Below are positions 12,370 to 23,303 of a stretch of DNA of 64,000 nt, in pieces. The DNA is from Onthophagus taurus (taxonomy: Eukaryota > Arthropoda > Insecta > Coleoptera > Scarabaeidae): the NCBI RefSeq assembly GCF_036711975.1, contig NC_091973.1, positions 20,832,001 to 20,896,000 on the forward strand, in the 5' to 3' direction. How positions within the stretch are numbered: the first letter of the stretch is position 1; the number at the start of each line of letters is the position of its first letter. Made by a program: the position numbers and the translations under genes. Under the pieces are notes generated by a model, which made no database searches, was not told the origin of the DNA, and was given only the letters and a program-made list of their open reading frames with translations.

Positions 12370-13711
12370 AGTTAAAATCCTTTAGACAAATCAATGGACC
12401 AATGGAAAGTATGATCTGAATTCTTTATTTGCTTGAACTGTATTAGCTGTTTTGGCTAGATAATTTTCAATATTTATTTCTTTTATATTGTACCCTATAA
12501 AAGCTAAAACTATAAAATATTAAAATAATGATATAATGTATTAAATAATTAAATCGGTAATCAATCCAATGGTTTTAAATTGCTTCATTTTTCTAACCTA
12601 TACATTATTACAATAATAAATTTAACATTTAAGAAAACTCTATTATATGCATATGCACATTAAAATTTTGTTATACAAGTATGTGCTTATTAATTATTAA
12701 TATCATGTATATCTGTTATTTTACAGTGTCCTCAAATTGTCGCTGGAACTATCAATACGACGATGCGTTTGAGTAAGCAGTTTTGAAAATCGCCAAGTCT
12801 AATCAGTGTTGAAGAAGCCGATAGTGACAAAGATGGATAACTGCATGACTAAAATATGCCGACAGTACATGTTTTGTATAATATTTAATGGATCATCATT
12901 CAGTACAACTTCGTTTACTGGATTAATCAAACATTAAAAGTTCCTTTTACGTTGACATGTAGATATCATCAGATCAGCAATGCAGATAAATTTGGCTATT
13001 ATTTTTACAATATATTGCTGAGATATCTTAATAGTTTTGCATTCGCACTGTGCATTTACAAATTAGTCGTTTATGGCTGTGCTATGGATAGGTACCCAAG
13101 CGTTCTCTCAAGAATAATAGTAAAAGAGCATTTTTATCTCTCTCTTGCTATGAAACAAAGTGGTTCTTTGTAGAACGCATGTGTACGTGCAAATTGTTGT
13201 TTTTGTGATTGTTTTGTTGGTAGCTTCTTTTGTCGAAATTGTTCGTTGCGTAGGGTGAAAAAACTTAAATGGTACAAATTCAAAAACAAATTATACATAA
13301 TTATTTTAAAGTTTGGTGATAGCTTCTTAACGTCAGTAATATTTTTTTTTTGTAACGCCCACCATTGTAAAGCATTTACTTCTAAAGAGCCTTTTCTGAG
13401 AACATGACTGAGTGCGTTACAACTGTTATGACCCACCAAAATTAGAAACTGGATTTTATCGCAAAACGTGGATGGCGGCAGTCTGCCTTCAATCACATTC
13501 CGTTGAAAGTGGACAGCAGTTATTTATTACAATCTCCGTTAAATTTAACACAAAAAAAACTTAATAAAAAAAAGAAAGAAAACAAAACAATATAAAATAA
13601 GAGGAAATGTGATTAATATTAAATTTTATAAACTTGTTCGAATTGACGTACTTGAAGGCTGTTTTCCTTGTCTTTATACCGCACCCAACACCAAAAACTT
13701 CTCTTTTTTAA
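12370..13711. other. No gene recognised
   Basis: The largest frame is minus 13134-13496 (120 aa), with an unusual WW-containing stretch but no recognisable domain and no homologue elsewhere in the window. The remainder is A+T-rich. Confidence 0.45.
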
Positions 13712-14741
13712 CTCGGCGTCTGTGTGCTACATATTTCTGAGAAACCTGTGTGGTGGGGTATGACATACCTCAAGAAAGAAAATATGGTCAAAAATACAAA
13801 GTTATTGTTTGTGTTATTTTTGTTGTTTTTAATATAATTTAGAAGTATAATACGGCGCATCAGAATATAAGTTTATTTGAGAAACACTTACAAACAAAAA
13901 ACGAATATAATTTGAAAATTATGCACATATACAACAAGAAGAAAGTAAGGAATTATTGTTCCTACCGTATTACATATAAAAAACCGCAGTTATAACCAAA
14001 ACCTAATTCTAAATACTAAATCTAACCACAATTATCATTTTTACATGAATCACGTAGTGTTGCAGTAAACAAAGTTCAGAAGTTCAGACACGTATAAAAG
14101 CTTTCTATCTACATTTCGAGGACATAGTGTGCGTCTTCTTGAAAAATTCTGATGTTTTCCTGACTGTGGTTTCTTATTTTCGTTCCCATCTTCATTTGGT
14201 CTTTTTTGGGAAACCTGAAATTCTCTAGGCAACCGTGGATTTTGCGATGGTATTTCTTCAGATTCGGCAATAAGTTGATATGCTAATTCCTTTAGGAACA
14301 GTCTTCTTTTCATTTATTTTTCAGTATTAGCTGAGTGGATTACCATTGCATTTATCCCTGCACAATTTAATATTGCGAAAAAAATTGTGAGAGGCCATCG
14401 CCTACTATTCCGGGAAACGTCATATGAGGCTGACAATTCGTCTACATCAACTCCTGACTTAGTTGCGTTATAAAAAGTTATCACTTCGGGCTTTCTTTTA
14501 TCTCCAGTATCCTCATCGATGACGGGCGTTACGTGAAAAGTGGACAAAAGTAGTACAATTTTATTTTTTTTCGGTACATATGAAGTAAGCATTATGTCCT
14601 CTTGGAAGCCAAACATGGTAGAACATTCCTCGCGTCCACGCGTTATCAGTAAACATTCAGGTACCTACCGTTTGTTCTTTCTTACAGTACCGACCGCTGT
14701 AAGTTTATGTTCTTTTAATACCCCACCACACAGACGCCGGG
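13712..14741 (-). mobile_element. Internally deleted piggyBac-type element with both ends
   Basis: The left end CTCGGCGTCTGTGTG (13712-13726) and the right end CACACAGACGCCGGG (14727-14741) are inverted copies with one mismatch. Each is flanked by TTAA (13708-13711 and 14742-14745), the target duplication of piggyBac elements. Only the C-terminal part of a transposase remains inside, on the minus strand. A second TGTGTGGTGGGGTA string inside the left end matches the inner part of the right end. Confidence 0.85.
14050..14720 (-). pseudogene. piggyBac transposase C-terminal remnant
   Basis: The minus-strand frame begins abruptly at the right TIR with LKEHKLTAVGTVRKNK. It continues through YVPKKNKIVLLLSTFH, TGDKRKPEVITFYNATKSG and the RRWPLTIFFAILNCAG core to a basic tail. 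A TAA at 14314-14316 interrupts it. The same frame resumes at once as MKRRLFLKELAYQL and runs to 14050. The N-terminal half, including the first catalytic Asp residues, is deleted. TKSGVDVDELS corresponds to the last acidic motif of the family. Confidence 0.85.
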
Positions 14742-14769
14742 TTAACCAACCCGTGAATAAATAAACTAA

Positions 14770-15111
14770 AATTAAAAATTTAATTTAGTATGGTAAATTT
14801 TAAAACATGGTGTTAGACATAAACCTGTGTTGCAGTCCGGGCAATAGTATTGACTTTCACGTCGTATCAAAACGGATCAAACGTATTCTCTTTTTTAGAT
14901 CTCCTGAAAGTCTCAAAGGAGGATCATTTCGGGGTGTAAGTGGAGTTGATAAACTACTAGGGCCAGCTTGTTGTATGTCATCAACAATGCCTTCCTGACC
15001 TGTCACCCAATATCTTGCTACTTCTTGTAAAAAGGTTTTGTACTTTATTTTGTTTTTGTTTAGAAGTTTATTTATTCTATATGAATTGACATTGTAATCC
15101 TTTTCGTCCAT
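14770..15111 (-). pseudogene. Second piggyBac transposase C-terminal fragment
   Basis: The minus strand shows NSYRINKLLNKNKIKYKTFLQ, then NDPPLRLSGDLKK. After a frameshift near 14870 comes a Cys-rich end, QYYCPDCNTGLCLTPCF. This is the usual C-terminal order of piggyBac transposases: helix, RLSG motif, zinc-binding domain. It belongs to a different copy from 13712-14741, lying just outside its TTAA site. Confidence 0.65.
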
Positions 15112-15769
15112 TTTTTGGTTTTACGTAGTATAGAATAATATGATGTATTTATTGTATTCTATTATACATGATGGTTTTTCAATTACGGCTCCTGTTTTCC
15201 GACCTATTTTGTTTGTCGTTAGCATTTCAGCTGAATCAATTGTAGAAATCATTCTAACGATCTTTTTTTTCGATCTCTATCGATCGCCTTGTCTCCGCTA
15301 TCGACACACTATTATAAACATTGTCTATATAGACATGATGCCCTTCCGCTGTATAAATTTCTAGATTACAAATGTATGGAACGTAAAATCTATAAATTTC
15401 AAGATTTGTGTATTTTAGGAATTTTACCATTGAATATAGAAGAAAATGATCAGATATCTGAAAATCAATTTAAAGAAGCAATAAAACTGCAAGATTTTAT
15501 ACATAACTATAGTTATTAAAAAAAAAAATTCAAGTTAATGGAATGGACCAATCAGGACACAATTTAACAATTTCAACGTTAACCAAAAGAAACTTAAAAA
15601 TTTTAGGCGATTTTGAACTTGAGAGAGAACGCACGCAAATTTTGTCCCGTCGAACATTATTAGTAGAGTCCGGAATTTTATGCACAAAATTTATGCAAAA
15701 TATGCGCATATATATGCAGTAAATATAAGAAAATATGCAAATTTCATATAAAAATATGAAAAGTTTATG
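15112..15769. other. No intact gene; TATGCA-rich tract
   Basis: A 76-aa plus-strand frame (15289-15519) is not recognised. Bases 15660-15765 hold many ATATGCAAA/ATATGCGC strings like those at 30262-30345 beside a hAT relic, so this may be the end of another hAT-like copy. Confidence 0.35.
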
Positions 15770-15903
15770 TTAACCCTTAAATGCATGATTTTTTTTTCAA
15801 CTCAACCATAGAAAAACGAGTTTAGTGGATGATAAAAAGTCAAGGAAAAATATGGAAAAAAATAAAATTTTATTTTTTTAAATATTTATTTAACAAAAAG
15901 CGT

Positions 15904-15923
15904 ATGTTGCCGTACGGCAACAT
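15904..15923. repeat. Perfect 20-bp palindrome near piggyBac end
   Basis: ATGTTGCCGTACGGCAACAT is fully self-complementary. A close relative, TGTTGCCGAACGGCAACA, is at 18261-18278 on the other side of the transposase gene. A third, ATGTTGCCGATTAGCAACAT, follows a solo element end at 21022-21041. Confidence 0.9.
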
Positions 15924-15950
15924 TGCGCATACAGTAAACTTATCATTTAT

Positions 15951-17432
15951 CTAATTAATGTGGAAGTTATAAAAATAGTTATTGTTTTTGTTCAGGCAAA
16001 GTGCTACTCCGCATTTTTGGCATTTCGTGTGTGTGAACCCTTTACAATTTAGATATTTGCATCGCATTTTACCATCTTCTAAAATAGGCCAATGTCCACA
16101 CTGATCTCTTCTGACGTCCTTGGGGGGAATGTACTGGCAAGGACCTTTTTTCTTCTTATTCTGTATTTCATTTTCTAGTGTACTGGGGCTGCCTCGTTTT
16201 GAGACTGATTTCTATTTTGCACAAAGTTTCAGCAAGGTCAGTGCGAAATTCGGCTTGAGAAAGAATTTTAGTGGAGGTACCTTTGGCGAGTAATACTTTT
16301 TTGTATAGAATCCAAGAATTTGCAGCTATCAAGTCAAGTAGGTGGTAAAAAATCCTTAAATACCATTTTCTACTCTTGATGCGTATTTTGTATCTTCCAA
16401 TATTACTGTCCCTTAGGTCCACACCTCCCATATGGCGGTTGTATTCCCGAATGACGAATGGACAATCTACTTCCACAACCATTTTTAATTTTCGGTCAAA
16501 ACGTTTCACTTTTCGTATCGGAGCAGTACCAGCAAAACTTGACAACATAGTGACGTATTTGTTGTCTTTCCATACTGTTGATGAAATGTCAACTCCATCG
16601 ACTGTTGCTACATATTCACAGCTTTCACCACGACGCCATTTTTTCATACATTTTTCAGTGGGTAGCTTACAATCTGGTATTCTTTTCCTCTGAACCGTGC
16701 CCAAAGAAAATACTCCTTTTTTTGCTAGATATATCATAAGCGGTACGCTTGTGTAATAGTTATCATGATACAACCGAAAATTTTGATGTTCTGGTATAAT
16801 TCTAGAGAGGCGAACAACTGTATTAGATGATGGTCCTAGATCAGGTTCTCCTTCTGGACGATTCGCAGAATATTCTTGGCCACTATAAATTTCAAATGCA
16901 TAAGAAAAGCCTGAAACTCCAGCTATTATGTATAATTTGAATCCCCATTTGTGAGGCTTCTTGGGCAAATATTGTTTCATGTAGTGTCCTATTTTAGTGG
17001 AACACATTTGCTCATCCACACTGAGGTGCTGCTCAAGGGGTACGCTGGAAAATCTATTGTTCAATATATCAATTAGTGGTCTTATTTTGTAGAGTCTATC
17101 ATGGCCCGGTTGAGAAAATGGAATTAGATTACTGTTGTCATTAAAATGAATATATTGACGAATTTTTTCGAATTTATTTAGTGACATTACCGTTCTTATT
17201 GGCGCAAATGGGAGCTTTTCACTCCAATAGCTTCTTATGTTAGGCATTCGGAGCAGTGATGTATAGAAAATTATACCCACAAACTGTCTAATGTCAGTAG
17301 AACTAAAAACGTTGTATCTCTCTGGTTTGCTTTGTACGGCATAAAGGTTCGTTTCATCAGTTATTTTCTGAAGTAATTCATACGTGAAAAAATAAGTAAA
17401 AAACTGATACGGTGTTTCTAATGCCATTATGG
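15951..17432 (-). pseudogene. piggyBac (PGBD) transposase, catalytic and C-terminal part
   Basis: The reading frame resumes at the MITE edge with ALETPYQFFTYFF. DDE-type motifs are HLSVDEQMCSTK, YHDNYYTSV and NRHMGGVDLRDS. These match the family's catalytic Asp positions. The first ten residues of the open frame (MRKIRDTLYT) come from the MITE, not from the transposase. Near 16200 a frameshift puts the zinc-ribbon end in another frame: CQYIPPKDVRRDQCGHWPI, CKGFTHTKCQKCG. That frame ends at 15951. Apart from the MITE and the shift, the protein is nearly complete. Confidence 0.85.
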
Positions 17433-17436
17433 TATA

Positions 17437-17857
17437 CAGCGTGTCCCGTATCTTCCGCATCAGAGCATTATACGGTTGTAGAATACATTATTCTGAAGCG
17501 ATCTTTCTAATAAAATTTTTTCGAAATGTTTATAATAACCGCACGGGAACTGTTTAACGACGACCAATAACGGACAACTTTGATTCATCGAAAAAGTTTA
17601 TTTCTCTTTCCATGATGAATTTATTGGTGAGTACACGTGGGAAACGAGTTATCATCGGCGTAGCGGACCGGCCGAGGGTGGCACCGATTACCTGAGTCTG
17701 ATTTGCGATCTGCTGATTGGACGAAAAACAGTTCCTTTAAACAGTTCCCGTGCGGTTATTATAAACATTTCGAAAAAATTTTATTAGAAAGATCGCTTCA
17801 GAATAATGTATCCTACAACCGTATAATGCTCTGATGCGGAAGATACGGGACACGCTG
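17437..17857. mobile_element. MITE with 119-bp TIRs inserted in a piggyBac transposase
   Basis: Bases 17437-17555 and 17739-17857 are inverted copies with about one mismatch. The outer ends are CAGCGTGTCCCGTATC, flanked by TATA on both sides, consistent with a TA target site as in Tc1/mariner-type elements. The 183-base core has no gene. The insertion separates the transposase N-terminus from its catalytic part. Confidence 0.88.
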
Positions 17858-17861
17858 TATA

Positions 17862-18201
17862 CATAATATACACTTAGTTGCACATCTCCATGAAAGTGTA
17901 ATTGTTCATAATTTAGAGTAAGGGTTTTCTTTTTCCAAATAATCTTTGTTCTTTTTTTTGTACTCTTTGCCCGTTGTTTGGAAGTTGATGCGACATTTTC
18001 ACCTGTTTGGTCTACATGTTTGTTTTCTTGGTCTACCTGTTCAGGTTCTGTATCCGTATCATCTGTTGACTCGGGTACAAATGGGGGGTCTACAAGGCTA
18101 TCTGTATCTGAAAAATCACCCTCATCTTCACTTTCTAAGCCAGTAACGTTTTTCCAATATTCTTCTAGGTCTTTTTCGGATAAAAAATTTCGACGATCCA
18201 T
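17862..18201 (-). pseudogene. piggyBac transposase N-terminal part
   Basis: The likely ATG at 18201 gives MDRRNFLSEKDLEEYW. An acidic stretch (ESEDEGDFSDTDSL, then Asp/Glu-rich) follows, then a basic patch with KSTKKRTKIIWKK. That is the usual N-terminal layout of PGBD transposases. The frame runs into the MITE at 17857, so the last 40 or so residues of the open frame are MITE-encoded. It is the missing start of the gene at 15951-17432. Confidence 0.8.
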
Positions 18202-18463
18202 TCTAAAGTAACATAACAATATGTCAGCAAAACCTATCGAAAACGCGCCTGAATGCATATTGTTGCCGAACGGCAACACAACATTATTTTGGCATTTTTA
18301 GTTACTGTTGTAATTATACGACTAAAGCACAATAATATTATGAACTACATATCTTACCCGATATAAAAATATTTTTCTTCTCAAAAAAAATCACTCAATT
18401 TCTAACTCAATTGGTTTTATAAACTTTTGTTAACAAAAACGCATCTGTTAGGTTAGGTATTGG

Positions 18464-20860
18464 TACGGTGACCATATTTTTTTTAGAAAAATAAAGGACA
18501 TCGAAGAAAATAAAAAATACTTTATAATCACGTTTATCACATTTATTATATTTATTACAAAAATAGTAGCATGTATATAACAATGCGTACATTAAAATTT
18601 TTACATTAAACTATTGTAAAAATTTAAATAACATTAATTTTGATATTTTTCTGTAGAGTTAATTTTCTTTAATAGCGCCGGTTCACGCTTTAAAAAGTCG
18701 TAAAACTCTATACAGTTCATCTGAAAGTTATATTTGACAGAAATACAAGCTTGTGCTTAATGTGCTTACTTTTAACTGAGTTTTTTCATTTGTCCACATA
18801 TTATTCACCAAGGAAAATATTCGTTCGACGGGGGCATTAGATCCAGGAAGACATAAAGAAAATTCTACGATTTTACAAATATTTTTAAAAGCAATTTCTT
18901 TAGCTGTAAAATGTTCAAAAATCTCAACCCATCTTTGATGGCAAGGCTTGTTATTCTGTCGCCATTCGTCGATCTTGTCGTTTGTGACGTATTTTTTTAC
19001 ACACGAAACTTCATCAAATAACTCAGCATCGATTATGTTTATGGACCAATTATTATTGGAAATAAAAATATAGCTTTCTTCTACCTTTGCCCACGTAGGA
19101 ATTTCGAGTAAAGTGACCCATTCAAACACTTCTATTTCAGTAAAACACTTGTCCCAATTATTTAGATAGTCTATGCATGTTTGATAAAACGTGTAGACAT
19201 CATCATTGAATTTTTTTGCTTGTTCATTTTCAGATTTTTTTAACGCTAAAATCACTTTTCGAATAACAATAGGAAGAAACCGCTCATTTTTTCTTTCATT
19301 CAACTTTAGCTTGAATTCCTTTAGAAGTATGGATGTTTCGCACATTGAGATTTCTTGTGATTCAATTTTCAATATATATTGCTGAAATATTGAAGCTTGG
19401 TTATGAACAAATAACAACCATTCCTCTGCTAAAGTTTCATTGAAAAAGTTTTTCAAAATTGTGGGACATTTTTCCAGATTCAAAAAGTATGATTTTAATG
19501 GCTTAAATAGTTGTAAAATTCTATCTAAAGCTGGCAAAAGAGTTAGCCAGCGTGTTTTGCTGTAACCAAGAAGCTTTTTATATTGAACCTCTGCGTCATC
19601 ACAAAATTCTTTGAATTCTTTTACTCGTATTGTGTAAATATAGAAATGTGAATAAATTTTTACTAATATCACTTCAATATCTATCGGAAGACAATCTACA
19701 GCAGTGCTTATGCAATTGTTTAATATGTGAGCAGCACAATTAACTCCTATCAATTTATTTTTACTTGTTTGTTGCATTTTAAATAAAACATTATTCTTTC
19801 CTTTTCTCTTAGAACCACCAAAATTGCTGTTGGTATTATCAGCACACAAAGCTATTAATTTATCAGTAATTTCAAATTTGGACAGTAATTTCGTGATGCA
19901 ATTTGTTAATATATCTGAAGTTTCTCCAGAAAGATTATTGATACTCAAAACTTTTACTCTGATTCCGCAATTGGGTAAAAAATATCTGACCAAGATTGTG
20001 CACAATTTAGTATTACCATGATTTGAACAATCAGAATAAATAGTTATAAAATTGGTTTTGTTTAAGTCATATTGAATTAATTCAAAAGAATAAGGTGCAA
20101 AAACACTACAAATGATTGCTTCCGTTTTCGTCCTTGCACAAGAATATTTTTCCTCAAAACATTTTTTAATTAATTTAGAAGGGCAGTCATTTGACCGAAA
20201 AGAATGGTTATGTTGTATTGAGTGATAACACCAAGATCCTTCTTTTAGTGCTAAAGCCTTTAGCTTGTCATCGACATTTTTATTAACGAAAAATGAATTC
20301 AACGATGTGTTTGTTGAAGCCCGGATATCGGCTTCCTTGTGTTTTGCTGTCTGAATATGTTGGGTAATTGCTGATTTACCACTATTCGCAATATTAAAAT
20401 TGGCTAAACATTTGCTGCATTTGACGTCACTCTCCGTTATTCCTTTTTTAATAAATGGAAATTCTTCTTGTAATGATTGATTAAAAACGCATTTTCTTTT
20501 GGGTGCCATGATAAATAGGCTACAAAATCTAAATTAAATAATACTTAAACACGAAAAATTAGAAATAATAGATTAAAAACTCATGTGTGATTAATTAACG
20601 GTGTTTAAAAGAGTAGTATTTGATGCAAAGTCACCAAGTCACATTAGTACAGTCCCGAGAAAAGGAGAGTACTGTAAAAATATACTCGGTTGGCGACACA
20701 CTACACAGTACTGCTACCGCCGTCTAGATGGTGTGCATAATTTCTTTTAACTTTTCAAAATAAAGGACAAAACGCTTATTTTAGACAATAAATAAAGTTA
20801 GAGGACAGGAGTGTGAAATACAGGACTGTCCTCTTAAATAAAGGACGAATGGTCACCGTA
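18464..20860 (-). mobile_element. hAT-type element with both ends and intact transposase
   Basis: The ends TACGGTGACCAT (18464-18475) and ATGGTCACCGTA (20849-20860) are exact inverted repeats. AAATAAAGGAC strings recur just inside both ends (about 18488, 20758, 20837). One uninterrupted transposase gene fills the middle. I could not find a clear 8-bp target duplication, so the outer edges may be off by a base or two. Confidence 0.8.
18728..20509 (-). CDS. hAT superfamily transposase with BED-like finger
   Basis: This 593-residue frame has no stops. Residues 26-60 form a zinc finger (CSKCLANF...ITQHIQTAKH) of the type found in ZBED/ZMYM-like hAT proteins. Catalytic-domain signals include IYSDCSNHGNTKLC near residue 155, LCADNTNSNFGG near 220, NCAAHILNN near 255 and KTRWLTLLPALDR near 315. 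The C-terminal dimerisation motif is LPGSNAPVERIFSLVNN. The gene fills an element with matching TIRs. A short sequence after the C-terminal motif could mean a slightly truncated end. It is likely a complete transposase, though activity cannot be judged. Confidence 0.88.
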   Translation of the reverse strand: MAPKRKCVFNQSLQEEFPFIKKGITESDVKCSKCLANFNIANSGKSAITQHIQTAKHKEADIRASTNTSLNSFFVNKNVDDKLKALALKEGSWCYHSIQHNHSFRSNDCPSKLIKKCFEEKYSCARTKTEAIICSVFAPYSFELIQYDLNKTNFITIYSDCSNHGNTKLCTILVRYFLPNCGIRVKVLSINNLSGETSDILTNCITKLLSKFEITDKLIALCADNTNSNFGGSKRKGKNNVLFKMQQTSKNKLIGVNCAAHILNNCISTAVDCLPIDIEVILVKIYSHFYIYTIRVKEFKEFCDDAEVQYKKLLGYSKTRWLTLLPALDRILQLFKPLKSYFLNLEKCPTILKNFFNETLAEEWLLFVHNQASIFQQYILKIESQEISMCETSILLKEFKLKLNERKNERFLPIVIRKVILALKKSENEQAKKFNDDVYTFYQTCIDYLNNWDKCFTEIEVFEWVTLLEIPTWAKVEESYIFISNNNWSINIIDAELFDEVSCVKKYVTNDKIDEWRQNNKPCHQRWVEIFEHFTAKEIAFKNICKIVEFSLCLPGSNAPVERIFSLVNNMWTNEKTQLKVSTLSTSLYFCQI

Positions 20861-21003
20861 TTTAGTTGTATTCTTTTTATTTTAATAAAATAGAGTTTTT
20901 AAATCTTTAGATGTTATTTTGAATTGAACCTATTAAAAAAAATACCGACTTTATATATAAATTAATATACTATTTTAACAGTAGTTCAACATGCATGCAT
21001 ATT

Positions 21004-21041
21004 TTAACCCTTAAATTCATCATGTTGCCGATTAGCAACAT
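21004..21041 (+). repeat. Solo piggyBac-type end
   Basis: TTTAACCCTTAAATTCATCA followed by ATGTTGCCGATTAGCAACAT repeats the end of the element at 15774 (TTAACCCTTAAATGCATGA, then a TTGCCG palindrome), in the same orientation. No transposase is attached. Confidence 0.6.
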
Positions 21042-21282
21042 AGCTAAATCAAGCATGTAAAAGCCCATAAAACATGAATCTCAAGTAACTGCATACCGTA
21101 GCCCATCAGTCACATTGTGTAAACTTATATAATTTAACGGTATTTTGATAGACGGCGTAAGGGGTGCGTTTCAGACGATTTTGTTACCCAATACGGTATT
21201 GGGTTACATTTTTAAAAATATATTTATAAACAGGCGACTACAAACTTCAGCATACATAAAATCGATATATATATATATATAT

Positions 21283-21507
21283 TTAAATACCTGCAGTAAT
21301 GTTACAGTTTACAATTATATATTTTTCAATGTTCTCAACTAAAAAGTTACGTCGTCTATCAGACAGTATCTGTTTGTAGCTCCAGAAACTCCTCTCTACA
21401 TCTACAGATGTTATGGGTGCATATTTAAAGTTACTAATTAAATTTGGCTCAATATTAATCTGATCGCTTAAATATCCACCAATTATTTTAGCCGCTTTTG
21501 ATAACAA
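21283..21507 (-). pseudogene. C-terminal end of an old hAT transposase (separated)
   Basis: The minus-strand peptide FKYAPITSVDVERSFWSYK and the following ILSDRRRNFLVENIEKY form the C-terminal dimerisation region of hAT transposases. Upstream on the same strand the sequence is interrupted by a Harbinger element. The earlier part of the same gene resumes at 28621. A (TA)n run lies just beyond its end. Confidence 0.85.
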
Positions 21508-21763
21508 TGGGTGGTATGAATAAAGGGGAGTAAAACCTTATACTCGCAACATTTCGAGCATTTGCTACATATTTTATGAATAAAAATGTAAGTAAAAGCT
21601 TTTACTCAACACTTTCCTCTGAGCATGAGCATCTACTTACTTTTAAGCATATGCTCCGATTGATGTGAATAAAACGGAGGTTTCGCTTCACATTTTGAGC
21701 ATATGCTCGATAAAATGTGCATCTAGTTCAGTACTAGATGCACCCTTTCAGTGGTCGGTAATA

Positions 21764-22756
21764 ATGGCAGAGTTTATTAATTTACGGGCAGAAAAACATT
21801 ACAAAGTACGAAGAGGAGCTGATAACCGAGATTTTAAATCACTTTACCGGTTTGAGGAAGAAAATTTGCATTACATTGCAACACACTTTATGGGCGAGAA
21901 CAACGAAAGAAGAGGAGGTGCTCTTTCGTCGGACCTTAAAATTAAGATATTTTTACGGTATATGGCCAATCCTGGTTTCCAAACTGGTGTTGCTGAAGAA
22001 TTGGGAATTCATCAGTCGACAGTATCAAAAACAATTACGTTCGTGATTAACAAAATACTCGAAAAAGCTCCTTTATGGATCAAATTTCCGTCAACGTTGA
22101 ACCAAGTAAACGAAGCACAGGAGAGGTGGCAGGAGACATTTCAATTTCCATGTGCGATAGGCGTAATTGATTGCACACACGTTCAAATATTGAAACCTAT
22201 CCATCACGGTGATGAATACATCAACAGAAAGGGGTTGGCGACTTTAAATGTGCAAGCAACGTGCAACTCCAAAGAAATCTTTACTAGTGTTGATGCAAGT
22301 TGGCCGGGTTCTGTGCATAACGCTAGAATTTGGAGAAATTCTGAAACACGTTTGATTATGCAACAATTCCCTGGTGCAATATTATTAGGAGATGACGGTT
22401 ATGGTTTGGAACCGTGGCTAATGACACCATTTCGGAACCCAAATAACGAATCTGAAAGAACTTACAACAGATTGTTTAAGAAAGAAAGGGTGATTATCGA
22501 AAGATGTTTCGGCCAACTTAAGCGAAGATTTCCAATTCTAAAATATATGTGCCGTGTTAAATTGGAAAGAGTCCCTTCCGTTATTGTTTGTTGCATTGTA
22601 CTACACAACATTGCCAAATATTTAGGAGATGATGATGATGAAGAAAATCTCAATAACGGCGAAGAATATGAATTAGAAGAAGATCGTCTTCTTCAGCGTG
22701 CAAGAGAGCGAAGACTTGAAATAGCTGATGTTATCTTTACACAGAATTTGAGGTAG
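21764..22756 (+). CDS. Harbinger (HARBI1-like) DDE transposase
   Basis: The ATG at 21764 gives a 330-residue protein. The in-frame ATG at 21665 lies in subterminal repeats and is unlikely to be used. An N-terminal HTH-like region (GVAEELGIHQSTVSKTI) precedes the DDE domain: IGVIDCTHVQI with the first Asp, GDDGYGLEPWLMTP with the second, and ERVIIERCFGQLKRRFP with the Glu. VLHNIAKYL follows. An acidic/basic tail ends the protein. The frame is uninterrupted. Its partner is the minus-strand protein at 27379-28299. Confidence 0.93.
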   Translation: MAEFINLRAEKHYKVRRGADNRDFKSLYRFEEENLHYIATHFMGENNERRGGALSSDLKIKIFLRYMANPGFQTGVAEELGIHQSTVSKTITFVINKILEKAPLWIKFPSTLNQVNEAQERWQETFQFPCAIGVIDCTHVQILKPIHHGDEYINRKGLATLNVQATCNSKEIFTSVDASWPGSVHNARIWRNSETRLIMQQFPGAILLGDDGYGLEPWLMTPFRNPNNESERTYNRLFKKERVIIERCFGQLKRRFPILKYMCRVKLERVPSVIVCCIVLHNIAKYLGDDDDEENLNNGEEYELEEDRLLQRARERRLEIADVIFTQNLR

Positions 22757-23217
22757 AAGTTTGTGTATTATAAGAGTTTGAAATAATTAAAATAAAAAAC
22801 ATATATATTGATATTTTTATTAAATACTTATGCTTTACAAATTTAAATATACAAAAAAATATTTTTATGCGTCGTACAACAATAACAAAAATAAAATGCT
22901 TCTGGTACAAATTATAACCCTTAAGAATGTAATGTTTTCTTTATGTTAAATAAAGAGAAAATTCTTAGTATGAAATGTTTTTTTTAATTCCTACAATAAC
23001 TCAGAAAAAAAACGTGTTATATGAAATAAAGATAAAATTCTTGTATGGCAAGTCTTTTTCCTACAATAGCCCTTAAGAAAAATCATTTTATAAAAATAAC
23101 AAATATCCCTTAACAAAAAACATGTTTTGTAAATGTAATCTTTGCATGGAATCATATCATATTGTTAGTACCAAAGTATCTATCTAAACCAAATTTATTA
23201 TTTCTTTAAAGCACTGC

Positions 23218-23242
23218 GTACCTAGGTACATCCTAGGTACGT
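23218..23242. repeat. CCTAGGTAC double repeat
   Basis: GTACCTAGGTAC (23218-23229) is a perfect palindrome, followed two bases later by a second CCTAGGTAC. It lies shortly upstream of the LINE ORF1 start and may belong to the LINE leader. Confidence 0.5.
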
Positions 23243-23303
23243 CCTCTTATAAAAAAGTGAACAAAAATAATATAAAATAAGCTGTTATTTTTCGACTTCA
23301 AAA

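Larger units (their letters stand above)
15774..18285 (-). mobile_element. piggyBac-type element split by a MITE
   Basis: The left end is marked by TTAA (15770-15773) followed by CCCTTAAATGCATGA. Inside lies a nearly complete PGBD-like transposase on the minus strand, broken by a 421-bp MITE (17437-17857) and a C-terminal frameshift. Palindromes containing TTGCCG...CGGCAA lie near both ends (15904-15923 and 18261-18278). I could not place the exact right end, so 18285 is approximate. Confidence 0.7.

Noticed and set aside
15140..15364. 74-aa hydrophobic plus-strand frame
   Set aside because: A+T-rich composition alone yields such hydrophobic frames. No homology or context supports it.
16376..16693. 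105-aa plus-strand frame
   Set aside because: Antisense shadow of the piggyBac catalytic domain.
21665..21763. 33-codon N-terminal extension of the Harbinger transposase
   Set aside because: It is encoded by subterminal repeats. Family homology starts at about 21764.
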